A stretch of 64,000 nucleotides of DNA, taken from contig CAIYLH010000054.1 in the NCBI GenBank assembly GCA_903927005.1, forward strand, positions 44,677 to 108,676, written 5' to 3'. Under the pieces are notes generated by a model. That model had not been told where the DNA came from. It saw only the letters and a list, made by a program, of their open reading frames with translations, and ran no database searches. Numbering within the stretch: the first letter of the stretch is position 1; every line of letters begins with the position of its first letter. The translations under genes were made by a program, and so were the position numbers. This DNA comes from an uncultured Pseudomonadota bacterium. Its GTDB lineage: Bacteria; Pseudomonadota; Gammaproteobacteria; Steroidobacterales; Steroidobacteraceae. This document shows positions 29,746 through 40,341 of the stretch, in pieces.

Positions 29746-30710
29746 CGGCTCTCCGCCTTGCCATCCAGATCAAGCGCCACGCGAAAGCCCAGCGAGTCCG
29801 CTCGACTGCTGATCTCGGCCGCCTCGCGCGACGCGCTGCGCGCGCGCTCCGGCGGCATCGCCCAACTGCCGCCGCGCTGCACGCGCTTGCTGCAACCACC
29901 CGCCCAGACCCAGGCGCGCGTGTCGCGCGGCCGGCCAACGTAGCTGTCCGTGTAGCAGTCCTCGACCCACTCGGCAACGTTGCCGATCATGTCGTACAGA
30001 CCGAAAGCATTGGCGCGCAGCGCGGCAGCGGGAGCCACGTCGGGGTAGCTGTCGCGGCAGTGCACGGGATCCCATCCGAACGCATAGCTCTCGCGCGCCG
30101 ACAGGTCGTAGAGATTGGCGAAATCGCAGGCATCGGTGGACGAGTCACCCCACGGCCAGCGCGCAGCGCTGCCGGCGCGCGCCGCGTACTCCCACTCCGC
30201 CTCCGACGGCAGTCGGTACGCCTTGCCGGTGCGATGCGCGAGCCACTGCACATAGGCCTTCGCGTCGCTCCAACTGACGCACGAGACTGGCTGGTCGTCC
30301 TTCACCTCGCGCGGTCGACCCGGGTTATCCGGGCCGCGAGTGCGGTCGGAATTGAAGCGACCCAGAGCGTCATCCCAGCTCACGCAGGGCCCGTGCACCT
30401 CATAGCCGGCGTCGTTGACGAACGCCCGGTACTCGCGCCGCGTAATCTCAAGCCGGCCCATCGCAAAAGCCTTCGGGACGCGCACGATCAACGCCTGCGC
30501 CTCGGCACGGGTGTCGGCGGCACGCGGATCGGCGGCCGGGGTGCCCATCACGAAGGTGCCCGCTGGAAGACGTTGCATCTCCGGGCAGTCGGGGCAATCG
30601 CGAAAGGGCGCATTCGGATCGGCGGCATGGCCCGCGGGCACCCAACCAGCCAACAATGCCGCAACAGCGGTGCTCGCCAGGAACCGGACGACGAACGCCG
30701 CTCGCATCAT
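29742..30710 (-). CDS. SUMF1/FGE-like exported protein, copy 1
   Basis: Signal peptide; CPDCPEMQRLPAGTFVMGTP, FAMGRLEITRREYRAF, YRLPSEAEWEYAARAG, NAFGLYDMIGNVAEWVEDCYTDSYVGRP, RGGSWAMPPERARSASRE. Confidence 0.9.
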   Translation of the reverse strand: MMRAAFVVRFLASTAVAALLAGWVPAGHAADPNAPFRDCPDCPEMQRLPAGTFVMGTPAADPRAADTRAEAQALIVRVPKAFAMGRLEITRREYRAFVNDAGYEVHGPCVSWDDALGRFNSDRTRGPDNPGRPREVKDDQPVSCVSWSDAKAYVQWLAHRTGKAYRLPSEAEWEYAARAGSAARWPWGDSSTDACDFANLYDLSARESYAFGWDPVHCRDSYPDVAPAAALRANAFGLYDMIGNVAEWVEDCYTDSYVGRPRDTRAWVWAGGCSKRVQRGGSWAMPPERARSASREAAEISSRADSLGFRVALDLDGKAESR

Positions 30711-32182
30711 GGGCCTCCCCCGATCTTGACCGGGATGAAGATAGTCGTGCCCGAGCGATTGACGAGCAGCGCGATCGAGCGCTTCGACTTCTCCAGCTGC
30801 GCTTCCAGATCCTCTACGGTCATTACCTTCTGACCATTGGCGCCGATGACGATATCACCGCTCTTCACGTCGGCCGCCAGAGCCGGGCCTTCGACGTCCT
30901 CGACCAGCAGACCACCGTCCAGACCCGCTGCGCGTTTCTCGGCAGGCGACAGCAGCCGCAGCGACAGGCCAAGCCTGGCGCCGCCGCGCTTGCCTTCCTC
31001 ACCGCCAGCGCGCGCCACGCGCCCTTCCTTGAGTTCGACGATATCGACCGTGACCTTGCGGCTGGCGCGATCACGCCAGACTTCAAGCTCAGCACGCGCA
31101 CCAGGGTGCAGCTGCGAAATCGCGGCCGATAGCTGCCCGGAGCGCTCGACCGGCTGCGCGTTGACACTCAGGATCACGTCGCCCGGCCGCAGCCCCGCCT
31201 TGGCCGCAGGTCCGGCCGTCTCGACCTGACTGACCAGTGCGCCACGCGGGCGGTCGAGCCCAAACGAGTCGGCGAGCTGCTGGCCGACGTCCTGGATCAG
31301 CACGCCGATGCGGCCGCGCTGGACGTGGCCGGTCTTGACGAGCTGGTCGCGGACATTGATCGCGATGTCGATCGGGATCGCGAACGAGATGCCCATGAAG
31401 CCGCCGGTACGCGAGTAGATCTGCGAGTTGATGCCGACCACCTCACCGGCCATGTTGAACAGCGGCCCGCCAGAGTTGCCTGGGTTCACCGCAGCGTCGG
31501 TCTGGATGAACGGCGTGTACTGCCCATCCGGCAGGGAGCGCGAGGTGGCACTGACTATGCCGGCGGTCACGCTGTTCTCGAAGCCAAATGGCGAACCAAT
31601 GGCGACTACCCACTCGCCTGGCCGCAGCTTGGTCGGATCGCCGACGCGAACCGTAGGCAGGTTCTTGCCGTCGATCTTGATCACCGCGACGTCAGTGCGC
31701 TGGTCGACGCCGATCACCTTGGCGGTGAATTCCCGTCGGTCGGTCAGGCGCACCGTGACCTCGCTCGCATCCGCGACCACATGCGCATTGGTCAGGATCG
31801 TTCCATCGGGCGCGACAATGAAGCCAGAGCCCTCGCCACGCGCAGGTGGCTGATCGCCACGTGGCTGGGCGCCGAAGCGGCGCAGGAACTCATGCAGCGG
31901 GTCATCTGGCGTATCACTGTCGGCGCTCACCGGGCGCGTGCGCTCGACGACCGTGACGTTGACCACGGCAGGCCCGTAGGCCGAGACCAGCTCCGTGAAA
32001 TCCGGCAACCCGCGGGCAGCGGCAGCGGTCGTCCCGGGGCTTACCGGCAGCGACTGCTGTACCGGGGCGGTGGCAAGCGGGCCGGCGACCCGCTCGGGGC
32101 CGCGGCCGCAAGCGCCAAGCGCCAGCGCGGCAACGACAGCAACAGCTGCAAGGCGGGCCGGAAGCGTCATTCCACTGATCAT
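30707..32182 (-). CDS. Do/DegQ-family serine protease with two PDZ domains; N-terminal lipobox
   Basis: TNAHVV / DVAVIKID / GNSGGPL catalytic triad, LGVLIQDVGQQLADSFGL PDZ; N-terminus MTLPARLAAVAVVAALALGACGRG. Confidence 0.93.
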   Translation of the reverse strand: MISGMTLPARLAAVAVVAALALGACGRGPERVAGPLATAPVQQSLPVSPGTTAAAARGLPDFTELVSAYGPAVVNVTVVERTRPVSADSDTPDDPLHEFLRRFGAQPRGDQPPARGEGSGFIVAPDGTILTNAHVVADASEVTVRLTDRREFTAKVIGVDQRTDVAVIKIDGKNLPTVRVGDPTKLRPGEWVVAIGSPFGFENSVTAGIVSATSRSLPDGQYTPFIQTDAAVNPGNSGGPLFNMAGEVVGINSQIYSRTGGFMGISFAIPIDIAINVRDQLVKTGHVQRGRIGVLIQDVGQQLADSFGLDRPRGALVSQVETAGPAAKAGLRPGDVILSVNAQPVERSGQLSAAISQLHPGARAELEVWRDRASRKVTVDIVELKEGRVARAGGEEGKRGGARLGLSLRLLSPAEKRAAGLDGGLLVEDVEGPALAADVKSGDIVIGANGQKVMTVEDLEAQLEKSKRSIALLVNRSGTTIFIPVKIGGGP

Positions 32183-32314
32183 CTAGGTCTCACTCCTGGT
32201 TCGGGACAACCGCGTCCCGCCATAGACAGCGCCCGCCCCCCGAAAGTTGCGCCCGGCGGATCCCGGACAAAGGCCGTAGCGGGGGGCGCCAGTGCGCCGC
32301 TACACTGAGCGCGA

Positions 32315-33733
32315 ATGATACCGCCCTCCGCCCGGCCTCTCGCACTGATCGCAGCCCTGAGCCTGCCCGGGCTCGCCCTCGCCGCAGCCCCGATCCCAGC
32401 GCGGATCTCGCAGGCGATCCACAGCCAGGGGTTCCCGGCCGGGGCTGTCAGTATCGTCGTCCAGGATCCGCGCAGTGGCGAAACGCTGCTATCGCTGAAC
32501 CCCAGCGAGCCGCGCAGCCCCGCCTCGACAATCAAGGTGCTGACCACCTTCGCAGCACTGTCCCAGCTGGGCCCCACCTACCACTGGACGACACGGGCCT
32601 GGACCACGGCACCGGTAGTCGATGGCCGACTGGCGGGCGACCTGGTCATCGAAGGCGGCGGTGACCCCTTCATGAGTGCCGAGCGCTGGTGGCGCTTCGC
32701 GCAGGAACTGCGCGACCGCGGCCTCAGGCGGATCGAGGGCGATCTCATCCTCGATCGAACCTTGTACGCGACCCAGGACCTCGATCCGGACCAGTTCGAC
32801 GGACACGGCTATCGCACCTACAACGTGCTACCCGACCCGCTGCTGGTGAACCTGCAGGCGGCCGAGTTCCGCGTGCGGGTCAGCGGCGGCCTCGCCGAGG
32901 TGGTGGTCGAGCCGGCACCGGCCAATCTGCAGTTGGACAATGCCCTGCGCGTCACCCAGGGCCGCTGTACAGGCAGCACAGGCGCGCTGTCGTTCGCCAA
33001 CGTCGGCGACGATCCTGCACACATCGCCATCAGCGGCCACGTCTCCGCCAACTGCCCAAGCTATGAGCGACGGGCCATCATGCGCGCGCCGGAGTTCGCA
33101 TTCGGCACGTTCCTGACCTACTGGCGACAGCTCGGCGGTGAGTTCAGTGGCCGGCTGAAGCTTGCGCCGCGGCCAGGCGGGGCCACGCTGCTGGCTGAGT
33201 ACCAGTCGCTGACGCTCGCCGAGATCATCCCCCTCGTGAACAAGCACAGCAGCAACGCCATGGCGCGGATGCTACTGCTGACGATGGCCGCAGAACGCTA
33301 TGGGCCGCCGGCGACAGTGGCCAACGGCGAGCGCGCACTGCAGGCCTGGCTCGAGACGCAGGGACTGCACTTCCCGGAGCTGGTACTCGACAACGGCTCG
33401 GGGCTATCGCGCAGCACTCGCATCTCGGCACAGAGCATGGCTCGGCTGCTGGATGTCGCCTGGCAGAGCCGCTACTGGCCAGAGATCGCCGCTTCCGTGC
33501 CGCTAGGAGGCCAGGACGGCACGCTGCGCCACCGTTTCGTCGACCTCGGAGCAGAAGCCCGCATCCGCATGAAGACCGGCCACCTCGAGGGCGTGGGCGC
33601 GATCGCCGGCTGGGTGACCGCCCGCTCCGGCCGGCCACTGAGCGTCGTGGTACTGATCAACCACCCCGGCGCCCAGTACGGCGGCGGCGAGGCCGTGATC
33701 GATACGGTCGTCCGCTGGGCAGTCGACCGCTAG
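32315..33733 (+). CDS. dacB: D-alanyl-D-alanine carboxypeptidase/endopeptidase (PBP4 family)
   Basis: PASTIKVLTTFAAL (SxxK), KHSSNAMARML (SxN), MKTGHLEGVGAIAGW (KTG). Confidence 0.93.
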   Translation: MIPPSARPLALIAALSLPGLALAAAPIPARISQAIHSQGFPAGAVSIVVQDPRSGETLLSLNPSEPRSPASTIKVLTTFAALSQLGPTYHWTTRAWTTAPVVDGRLAGDLVIEGGGDPFMSAERWWRFAQELRDRGLRRIEGDLILDRTLYATQDLDPDQFDGHGYRTYNVLPDPLLVNLQAAEFRVRVSGGLAEVVVEPAPANLQLDNALRVTQGRCTGSTGALSFANVGDDPAHIAISGHVSANCPSYERRAIMRAPEFAFGTFLTYWRQLGGEFSGRLKLAPRPGGATLLAEYQSLTLAEIIPLVNKHSSNAMARMLLLTMAAERYGPPATVANGERALQAWLETQGLHFPELVLDNGSGLSRSTRISAQSMARLLDVAWQSRYWPEIAASVPLGGQDGTLRHRFVDLGAEARIRMKTGHLEGVGAIAGWVTARSGRPLSVVVLINHPGAQYGGGEAVIDTVVRWAVDR

Positions 33734-33751
33734 CCCCCGCTGCGGCGAGCG

Positions 33752-35650
33752 CTAGTGCGAGGCCGAGCGGGACACCCGCATGCCGGTGTTCTGGCGCGCA
33801 TAGACCTCATCCCACATCCGCTCAGCACGCTTGTCACGACCGAGCAGCGAACCGAGGATGACCGCGAGGAAGCCAAGCGGAATGGAGAACAGGCCCGGGT
33901 TCTTCAGCTCCAGCAGCGGCTTCTCCAGCCCCATGAACGAGGTCTCGCGACCCTCGACGTTGTGCAGATCGTCACGGGCCTTCTTGACGGCCTTGTCCAG
34001 TGCCACGGTGCCCTTCGCCGCCTGCGCGATGCGCAACGGCTCGCCTGAGCCGAGCGCCTCGACCAGGGTCGCGCGCTTGGCTGGCTCCGCGTCCAGCACC
34101 TTGTGCGCCGCGACCCGCACCGTCTTGGGGTAGGTCAGGTTCGGCGACACCAGCGTCAGTCCCACTGCCACCGTCGTGCCAACGATCATGCCCGCCACGA
34201 TGCCGGTCGTATTGCAGCGCTTCCAGTAAAGCGTGAGCAGCACGCAGGGAAAGTTCGCGCTGGCGGCTACAGCAAAGGCGAGCGCCACCAGGACCGCGAC
34301 GTTCTGGCCCTTGGCGGCGATACCGATCGCGATCGCCACCGCGCCAACCAGCACTGTCGCCAGACGCGCCGCGAGTACCTGCTCCTGCGCAGGCACATCC
34401 TCGCCCGCGCGCCAGACGCCCACCCACAGGTCGTGCGCTATCGCCGAGGCAGCGGCAAGCACAAGGCCCGCGACAACCGCGACGATGGTTGCGAAAGCGA
34501 CTGCCGACACGAACGCCAGCATGAAGTTGCCTAGCAGCGATTCGGCGCCGCCGCCGATGAACTGCGCGAGCAAGGGACCTGCCATGTTGCCGCCGGGATC
34601 GACGGCTGCGATTTCGGCCGGGCCCACCAGCTTCGCAGCGCCGAAGCCGAGGAACAGCGTCAGCAGGTAGAAACCGCCGATGATCGCCATCGCCCAGACC
34701 ACCGACTTGCGTGCCGCCTGAGCGGTCGGAACGGTGAAGAATCGCATCAGGATGTGCGGCAACCCCGCGGTACCGAACACCAGCGCCATACCAAGCGAGA
34801 TCTGGTCGATCGGTGCCTTGAAGTACAGGCCCGGCTCAAGGAAGCGCTGGCCGAGCTCCGCAGCCGACATCGCCTTGGCCGGATCGCCGAGCAGCTTGGC
34901 GACTTGCGCCTGCACCTTGGGATCACCGACGACGTCCGCCATGAACGCTGGCAGCGAAAAGCCGTAAGGCATCCACACGAGAATCACGATCACGATCGAG
35001 GCGACCACCAGCAATACCGCCTTGATGATCTGCACCCAGGTCGTGGCGACCATGCCGCCGAACAGCACGTATCCGAGCATCAGAACGCCGACCGCGACGA
35101 CCGACACCTCGTAGTCAATGCCGATCAGCGCCTTCACCAGCACACCGGCGCCGACCATCTGTGCGGTCAGGTAGAAGGTCGAGACCGTGATCACCGACAG
35201 TGCGCCGACCAGACGAGTCTTCTTCGGGTCATTGCGATAGGCGAGGATGTCGCCGAGCGTGTACTTGCCAATGTTGCGGCAAGGCTCGGCAATCAGCAGC
35301 AACACCGTCACGTAGGCGACCAGCCAGCCCACCGAGTACATGAAGCCGTCGTAGCCATACAGCGAGATCAACCCGGCGATGCCGAGGAACGATGCGGCAG
35401 AAAGGTAATCGCCCGCGATAGCCCAGCCGTTCTGCAGGCCCGAGATACCGCCGCCGGCGGTATAGAAGTCAGCGGGTGAACGAACCCGCTTGGCGGCAAA
35501 GTAGGTGACCACCACAGTCGCCACGATGACGGCCGCGAATACCGCGAGCGTCAACCAGCGGTAGCCGTCACCGGCAACGCCATGATGAGCCGCAGGCGCG
35601 GCCGCCAGGGTCGTGGCGAGCATCGCAAGCTGGGGGGTGCCGGCGCTCAT
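33752..35650 (-). CDS. actP: Cation/acetate symporter (SSS family)
   Basis: DFYTAGGGISGLQNGWAIAGDYLSAASFLGIAGLISLYGYDGFMYSVGWLVAY; overlapping DUF485 partner; divergent acs. Confidence 0.93.
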   Translation of the reverse strand: MSAGTPQLAMLATTLAAAPAAHHGVAGDGYRWLTLAVFAAVIVATVVVTYFAAKRVRSPADFYTAGGGISGLQNGWAIAGDYLSAASFLGIAGLISLYGYDGFMYSVGWLVAYVTVLLLIAEPCRNIGKYTLGDILAYRNDPKKTRLVGALSVITVSTFYLTAQMVGAGVLVKALIGIDYEVSVVAVGVLMLGYVLFGGMVATTWVQIIKAVLLVVASIVIVILVWMPYGFSLPAFMADVVGDPKVQAQVAKLLGDPAKAMSAAELGQRFLEPGLYFKAPIDQISLGMALVFGTAGLPHILMRFFTVPTAQAARKSVVWAMAIIGGFYLLTLFLGFGAAKLVGPAEIAAVDPGGNMAGPLLAQFIGGGAESLLGNFMLAFVSAVAFATIVAVVAGLVLAAASAIAHDLWVGVWRAGEDVPAQEQVLAARLATVLVGAVAIAIGIAAKGQNVAVLVALAFAVAASANFPCVLLTLYWKRCNTTGIVAGMIVGTTVAVGLTLVSPNLTYPKTVRVAAHKVLDAEPAKRATLVEALGSGEPLRIAQAAKGTVALDKAVKKARDDLHNVEGRETSFMGLEKPLLELKNPGLFSIPLGFLAVILGSLLGRDKRAERMWDEVYARQNTGMRVSRSASH

Positions 35651-35979
35651 GAGCGGGGCCGGGCATGACGGGTGACGTCAGCGGCGATTTCCGCGGCGAG
35701 CGCGTCAAACTCGCGATTCGCAACGCGCGAATAATAAAGCGCGATTCCCCAGGCCACCACGAACTCGCTCAGGGCAAACAGCAGTCCGACGTTAATCACG
35801 CCGACCACCCGCGTCCGAAACAGATCCTGAAAATAGGCCGCGCCTATAGGCAGCGCGAAGTAGTACGCAACCGAGAATGCCATCAGCCCCCACAGGAACG
35901 CCCTCTTGCGCCGATGCAGGCGCTGGAAGCGCGGATCGGCGATGACGGCTGTCCAGTCGATCGAGTCGGCAATTGGCAT
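35647..35979 (-). CDS. DUF485 (YjcH-like) small membrane protein
   Basis: FQRLHRRKRAFLWGLMAFSVAYYFALPIGAAYFQDLFRTRVVGVINVGLLFALSEFVVAWGIALYYSRVANREFD; ATG at 35979. Confidence 0.9.
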   Translation of the reverse strand: MPIADSIDWTAVIADPRFQRLHRRKRAFLWGLMAFSVAYYFALPIGAAYFQDLFRTRVVGVINVGLLFALSEFVVAWGIALYYSRVANREFDALAAEIAADVTRHARPRS

Positions 35980-36201
35980 GAAAACCCCTCGCAGTGCACC
36001 GGCATCGTCGTGCCTGATGATTTTTGGCCGGGCAGGGCCCGGAGCGCAGTCGCCCGAGGGCGCTGCGCAGGCGCAGTTAAGCAGATTCGGTGCCCGCGGG
36101 GTACCTGCTGCCTGGGGCATGGCGACAGCCGGGCCCGCAGCGATCGCGCAGGGCGCGCGTTGTTTTCCTGAACCATTCCCATGAAAATGCGCAGAATGGG
36201 C

Positions 36202-36249
36202 GCACCGGCGCCGCCGGTGCATGAAGCCGTCGGGCTGCACGCCGACGGC
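36202..36249 (+). promoter_or_regulatory. Two consecutive perfect hairpins in the acs 5' leader
   Basis: GCACCGGC-gcc-GCCGGTGC (36202-36220) and GCCGTCGG-gctgcacg-CCGACGGC (36226-36249), ending 19 nt before the acs ATG. Confidence 0.55.
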
Positions 36250-36268
36250 GCCCTAATGGAGAACGCGG

Positions 36269-38212
<1,944 letters not shown>

Positions 38213-38228
38213 GCCCAGGGGATTTGCC

Positions 38229-38252
38229 GACGGTACGCCACGGGGTACCGTC
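38229..38252. terminator. Putative bidirectional terminator/hairpin between convergent acs and RIO kinase genes
   Basis: GACGGTAC-gccacggg-GTACCGTC perfect 8-bp stem in the 54-bp convergent gap; no long T tract. Confidence 0.45.
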
Positions 38253-38266
38253 GAGGGAACTTCGGC

Positions 38267-39118
38267 CTAGCCGCCAGCTTCCTCGCGGTAGCGGGCGCGG
38301 GCTTCAGCCTCAAATCGCTCGTCCTCGATCTGGGCGAGCACGGCGGCGACATCGGCCGGCCCCGCATCGTCAACGAAGCATCCGGTCAACGGACGCTCGG
38401 GCGTCAGCTCGTTGGCCTCGTACAGCGCCCAGATCTCGCGGGCGTACTGGGTCTCCGCCAATTCCGGTACGGCGCGCGCAAAGGTCGCGCGCATGTTGTT
38501 GACGTCGCGCTCGAACATGGCGAAGGCGTTGTTGTTACCAGCCGCGCTGACCGCCTGCGGCAGGTCGATGATGACTGGCCCGTTCGCATCCACCAGCACG
38601 TTGTATTCGGACAGGTCGCCATGGATCAGTCCAACGCACAGCGCACGGACGATCTGCAGGATCATGAACGCGTGCCAGGCAGTCGCCTGCTCCGCGGTCA
38701 TTTCCACCTCGTTGATCCGCGGTGCTGGCCGTCCCTCGGCATCGCAGACCAGCTCCATCAGCAACACGCCCTCGTGGACGCCATGGGGAACCGGCACGCG
38801 CACACCCGCGTTGGCGAGGCGATAAAGCGCGTCCACCTCGGCGTTCTTCCACTCGGCCTCCTCGACCTCGCGGCCATGCCGGCCGCGCCGGTGCTTGGCG
38901 CGCGCATCCCGGCTGCCACGCGACTTGCGGCCCTCCTGGTACTGGGCCAGCTTGTGGAAACCGCGATGCTCGGCGTCCTTGTAGACCTTCGCGCAGCGCA
39001 GCTGGTCGCCGCAGGCCACGACGTAGACGGAGGCTTCCTTACCACTCTTGAGCTGGCGGACGACGCGGTCGACGATGCCTTCATCGATCAGCGGCTGCAG
39101 TGCCTTGGGCGTCTTCAT
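38267..39118 (-). CDS. RIO1-like serine protein kinase
   Basis: VVRQLKSGKEASVYVVACGDQLRCAKVYKD, GLIHGDLSEYNVLVDANGPVIIDLPQAV. Confidence 0.93.
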   Translation of the reverse strand: MKTPKALQPLIDEGIVDRVVRQLKSGKEASVYVVACGDQLRCAKVYKDAEHRGFHKLAQYQEGRKSRGSRDARAKHRRGRHGREVEEAEWKNAEVDALYRLANAGVRVPVPHGVHEGVLLMELVCDAEGRPAPRINEVEMTAEQATAWHAFMILQIVRALCVGLIHGDLSEYNVLVDANGPVIIDLPQAVSAAGNNNAFAMFERDVNNMRATFARAVPELAETQYAREIWALYEANELTPERPLTGCFVDDAGPADVAAVLAQIEDERFEAEARARYREEAGG

Positions 39119-39232
39119 GGCCTATTGTGACTGACGGCGAGGTCTAACAAGCAACAGTCCGATGGCACGGACGTCCTGTCCGGCCGGCGACGGCCCCCCG
39201 TCGCACTCCTGGCTCGCTCAAACCCCCTCGCG

Positions 39233-39712
39233 CTAGCCCGTGATCGGCTCCTTGGCGAACACCACCCCATCCTCGTCGGCGTAGACCCAGTCGCCGGGGG
39301 CGACACGGGCACCCAGGATCTCGACCGGCACATCGCGCACCCCCTGCGCGTGCTTTTCACTACGACGCGGCTGTATCCCAAGGGCCATGACGCCGAGCTG
39401 CATGGTGGCGATCGCCACCGAGTCGCGAATGCAGCCATCGAGCACGACACCCGCCCAGCCGTTGCTCTGGGCGGCCCCGGCCAGCAGATCCCCCAGCATC
39501 GCGCAGCGCCGCGAGCCACCGCCGTCTATGACCAGCACGCGACCCTCGCCGGCAGTGCGTACCAATTCGCGGACCAGGCTGTTGTCCTCGAAGGCCCGCA
39601 GCGTGACGGCCTGGCCTGCGAACCGGCAGAGCCCGCCGAAGTGCAGCAGCCCGGCCTCGCAGGCCTCCAGCGAGGGGTGGGAATCGAGCAGATCGGCGGT
39701 GCGGTAGTTCAC
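39233..39712 (-). CDS. rraA: Ribonuclease E activity regulator RraA-like (GTG start)
   Basis: NYRTADLLDSHPSLEACEAGLLHFGGLCRFAGQAVTLRAFEDNSLVRELV...GRVLVIDGGGSRRCAMLGD; GTG at 39712 with AGGAGG just upstream. Confidence 0.93.
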   Translation of the reverse strand: MNYRTADLLDSHPSLEACEAGLLHFGGLCRFAGQAVTLRAFEDNSLVRELVRTAGEGRVLVIDGGGSRRCAMLGDLLAGAAQSNGWAGVVLDGCIRDSVAIATMQLGVMALGIQPRRSEKHAQGVRDVPVEILGARVAPGDWVYADEDGVVFAKEPITG

Positions 39713-39826
39713 GGAGGTCCTCCTAGGGGGTGGATTCTGCCCGGCCCAGCGTCCGTTGCCCATCGGGACGCGCCACCCCAGCCGCGACGCGCTACAATTT
39801 CGGCCCCGTTTTCCAGAGGCCCTGCC

Positions 39827-40312
39827 ATGCAAGTCGCCCGCGACGCCGTTGTCGTCATCCATTACACGCTCAAGAACGATGCAGGCGAGGTGCTCGACAG
39901 CTCCGCCGGCGCCGACCCGCTCGCCTACATCCAGGGTGGCGGCAACATCATCCCTGGCCTCGAGGAAGCCCTCGAGGGCAAGCAGGCTGGCGACAAGTTC
40001 GACGTGTCGATTCCGGCCGAGAAGGCCTACGGAGTCCACGATAAGTCGCTGATCCAGCAGGTCCCGCGCCGCTCATTCCAGACCGGCACCGACGTCAAGG
40101 CAGGCATGCGCTTCACGGCCCAGACCGAACACGGTCCGCGCCAGGTCGTAGTCACGCGCGTCACCGGCGACATGGTCTCGGTTGACGGCAACCACCCGCT
40201 CGCGGGCCAGGCCCTGCATTTCGCCGTCGAGCTGATCGAGGTGCGCGCCGCCAGCGCCGAGGAAATGTCGCACGGACATGTCCACGGTCCGGGTGGTCAT
40301 CACCACGACTGA
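39827..40312 (+). CDS. slyD: SlyD-like FKBP peptidyl-prolyl isomerase with His-rich C-terminus
   Basis: MQVARDAVVVIHYTLKNDAGEVLDSSAGADPLAYIQGGGNIIPGLEEALEG; tail EEMSHGHVHGPGGHHHD. Confidence 0.92.
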   Translation: MQVARDAVVVIHYTLKNDAGEVLDSSAGADPLAYIQGGGNIIPGLEEALEGKQAGDKFDVSIPAEKAYGVHDKSLIQQVPRRSFQTGTDVKAGMRFTAQTEHGPRQVVVTRVTGDMVSVDGNHPLAGQALHFAVELIEVRAASAEEMSHGHVHGPGGHHHD

Positions 40313-40320
40313 AGGCTCCC

Positions 40321-40341
40321 GGCCGGCCTCAACGGCCGGCC
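40321..40341 (+). terminator. Hairpin downstream of slyD overlapping the 3' end of hoxX
   Basis: GGCCGGCC-tcaac-GGCCGGCC; the loop contains the hoxX stop (tca 40329-40331 on + strand). Confidence 0.5.

Noticed and set aside
39187-39204. GCGACGG-cccc-CCGTCGC hairpin downstream of rraA
   Set aside because: A plausible ordinary terminator stem but without a U tract; not unusual enough to list as a finding.
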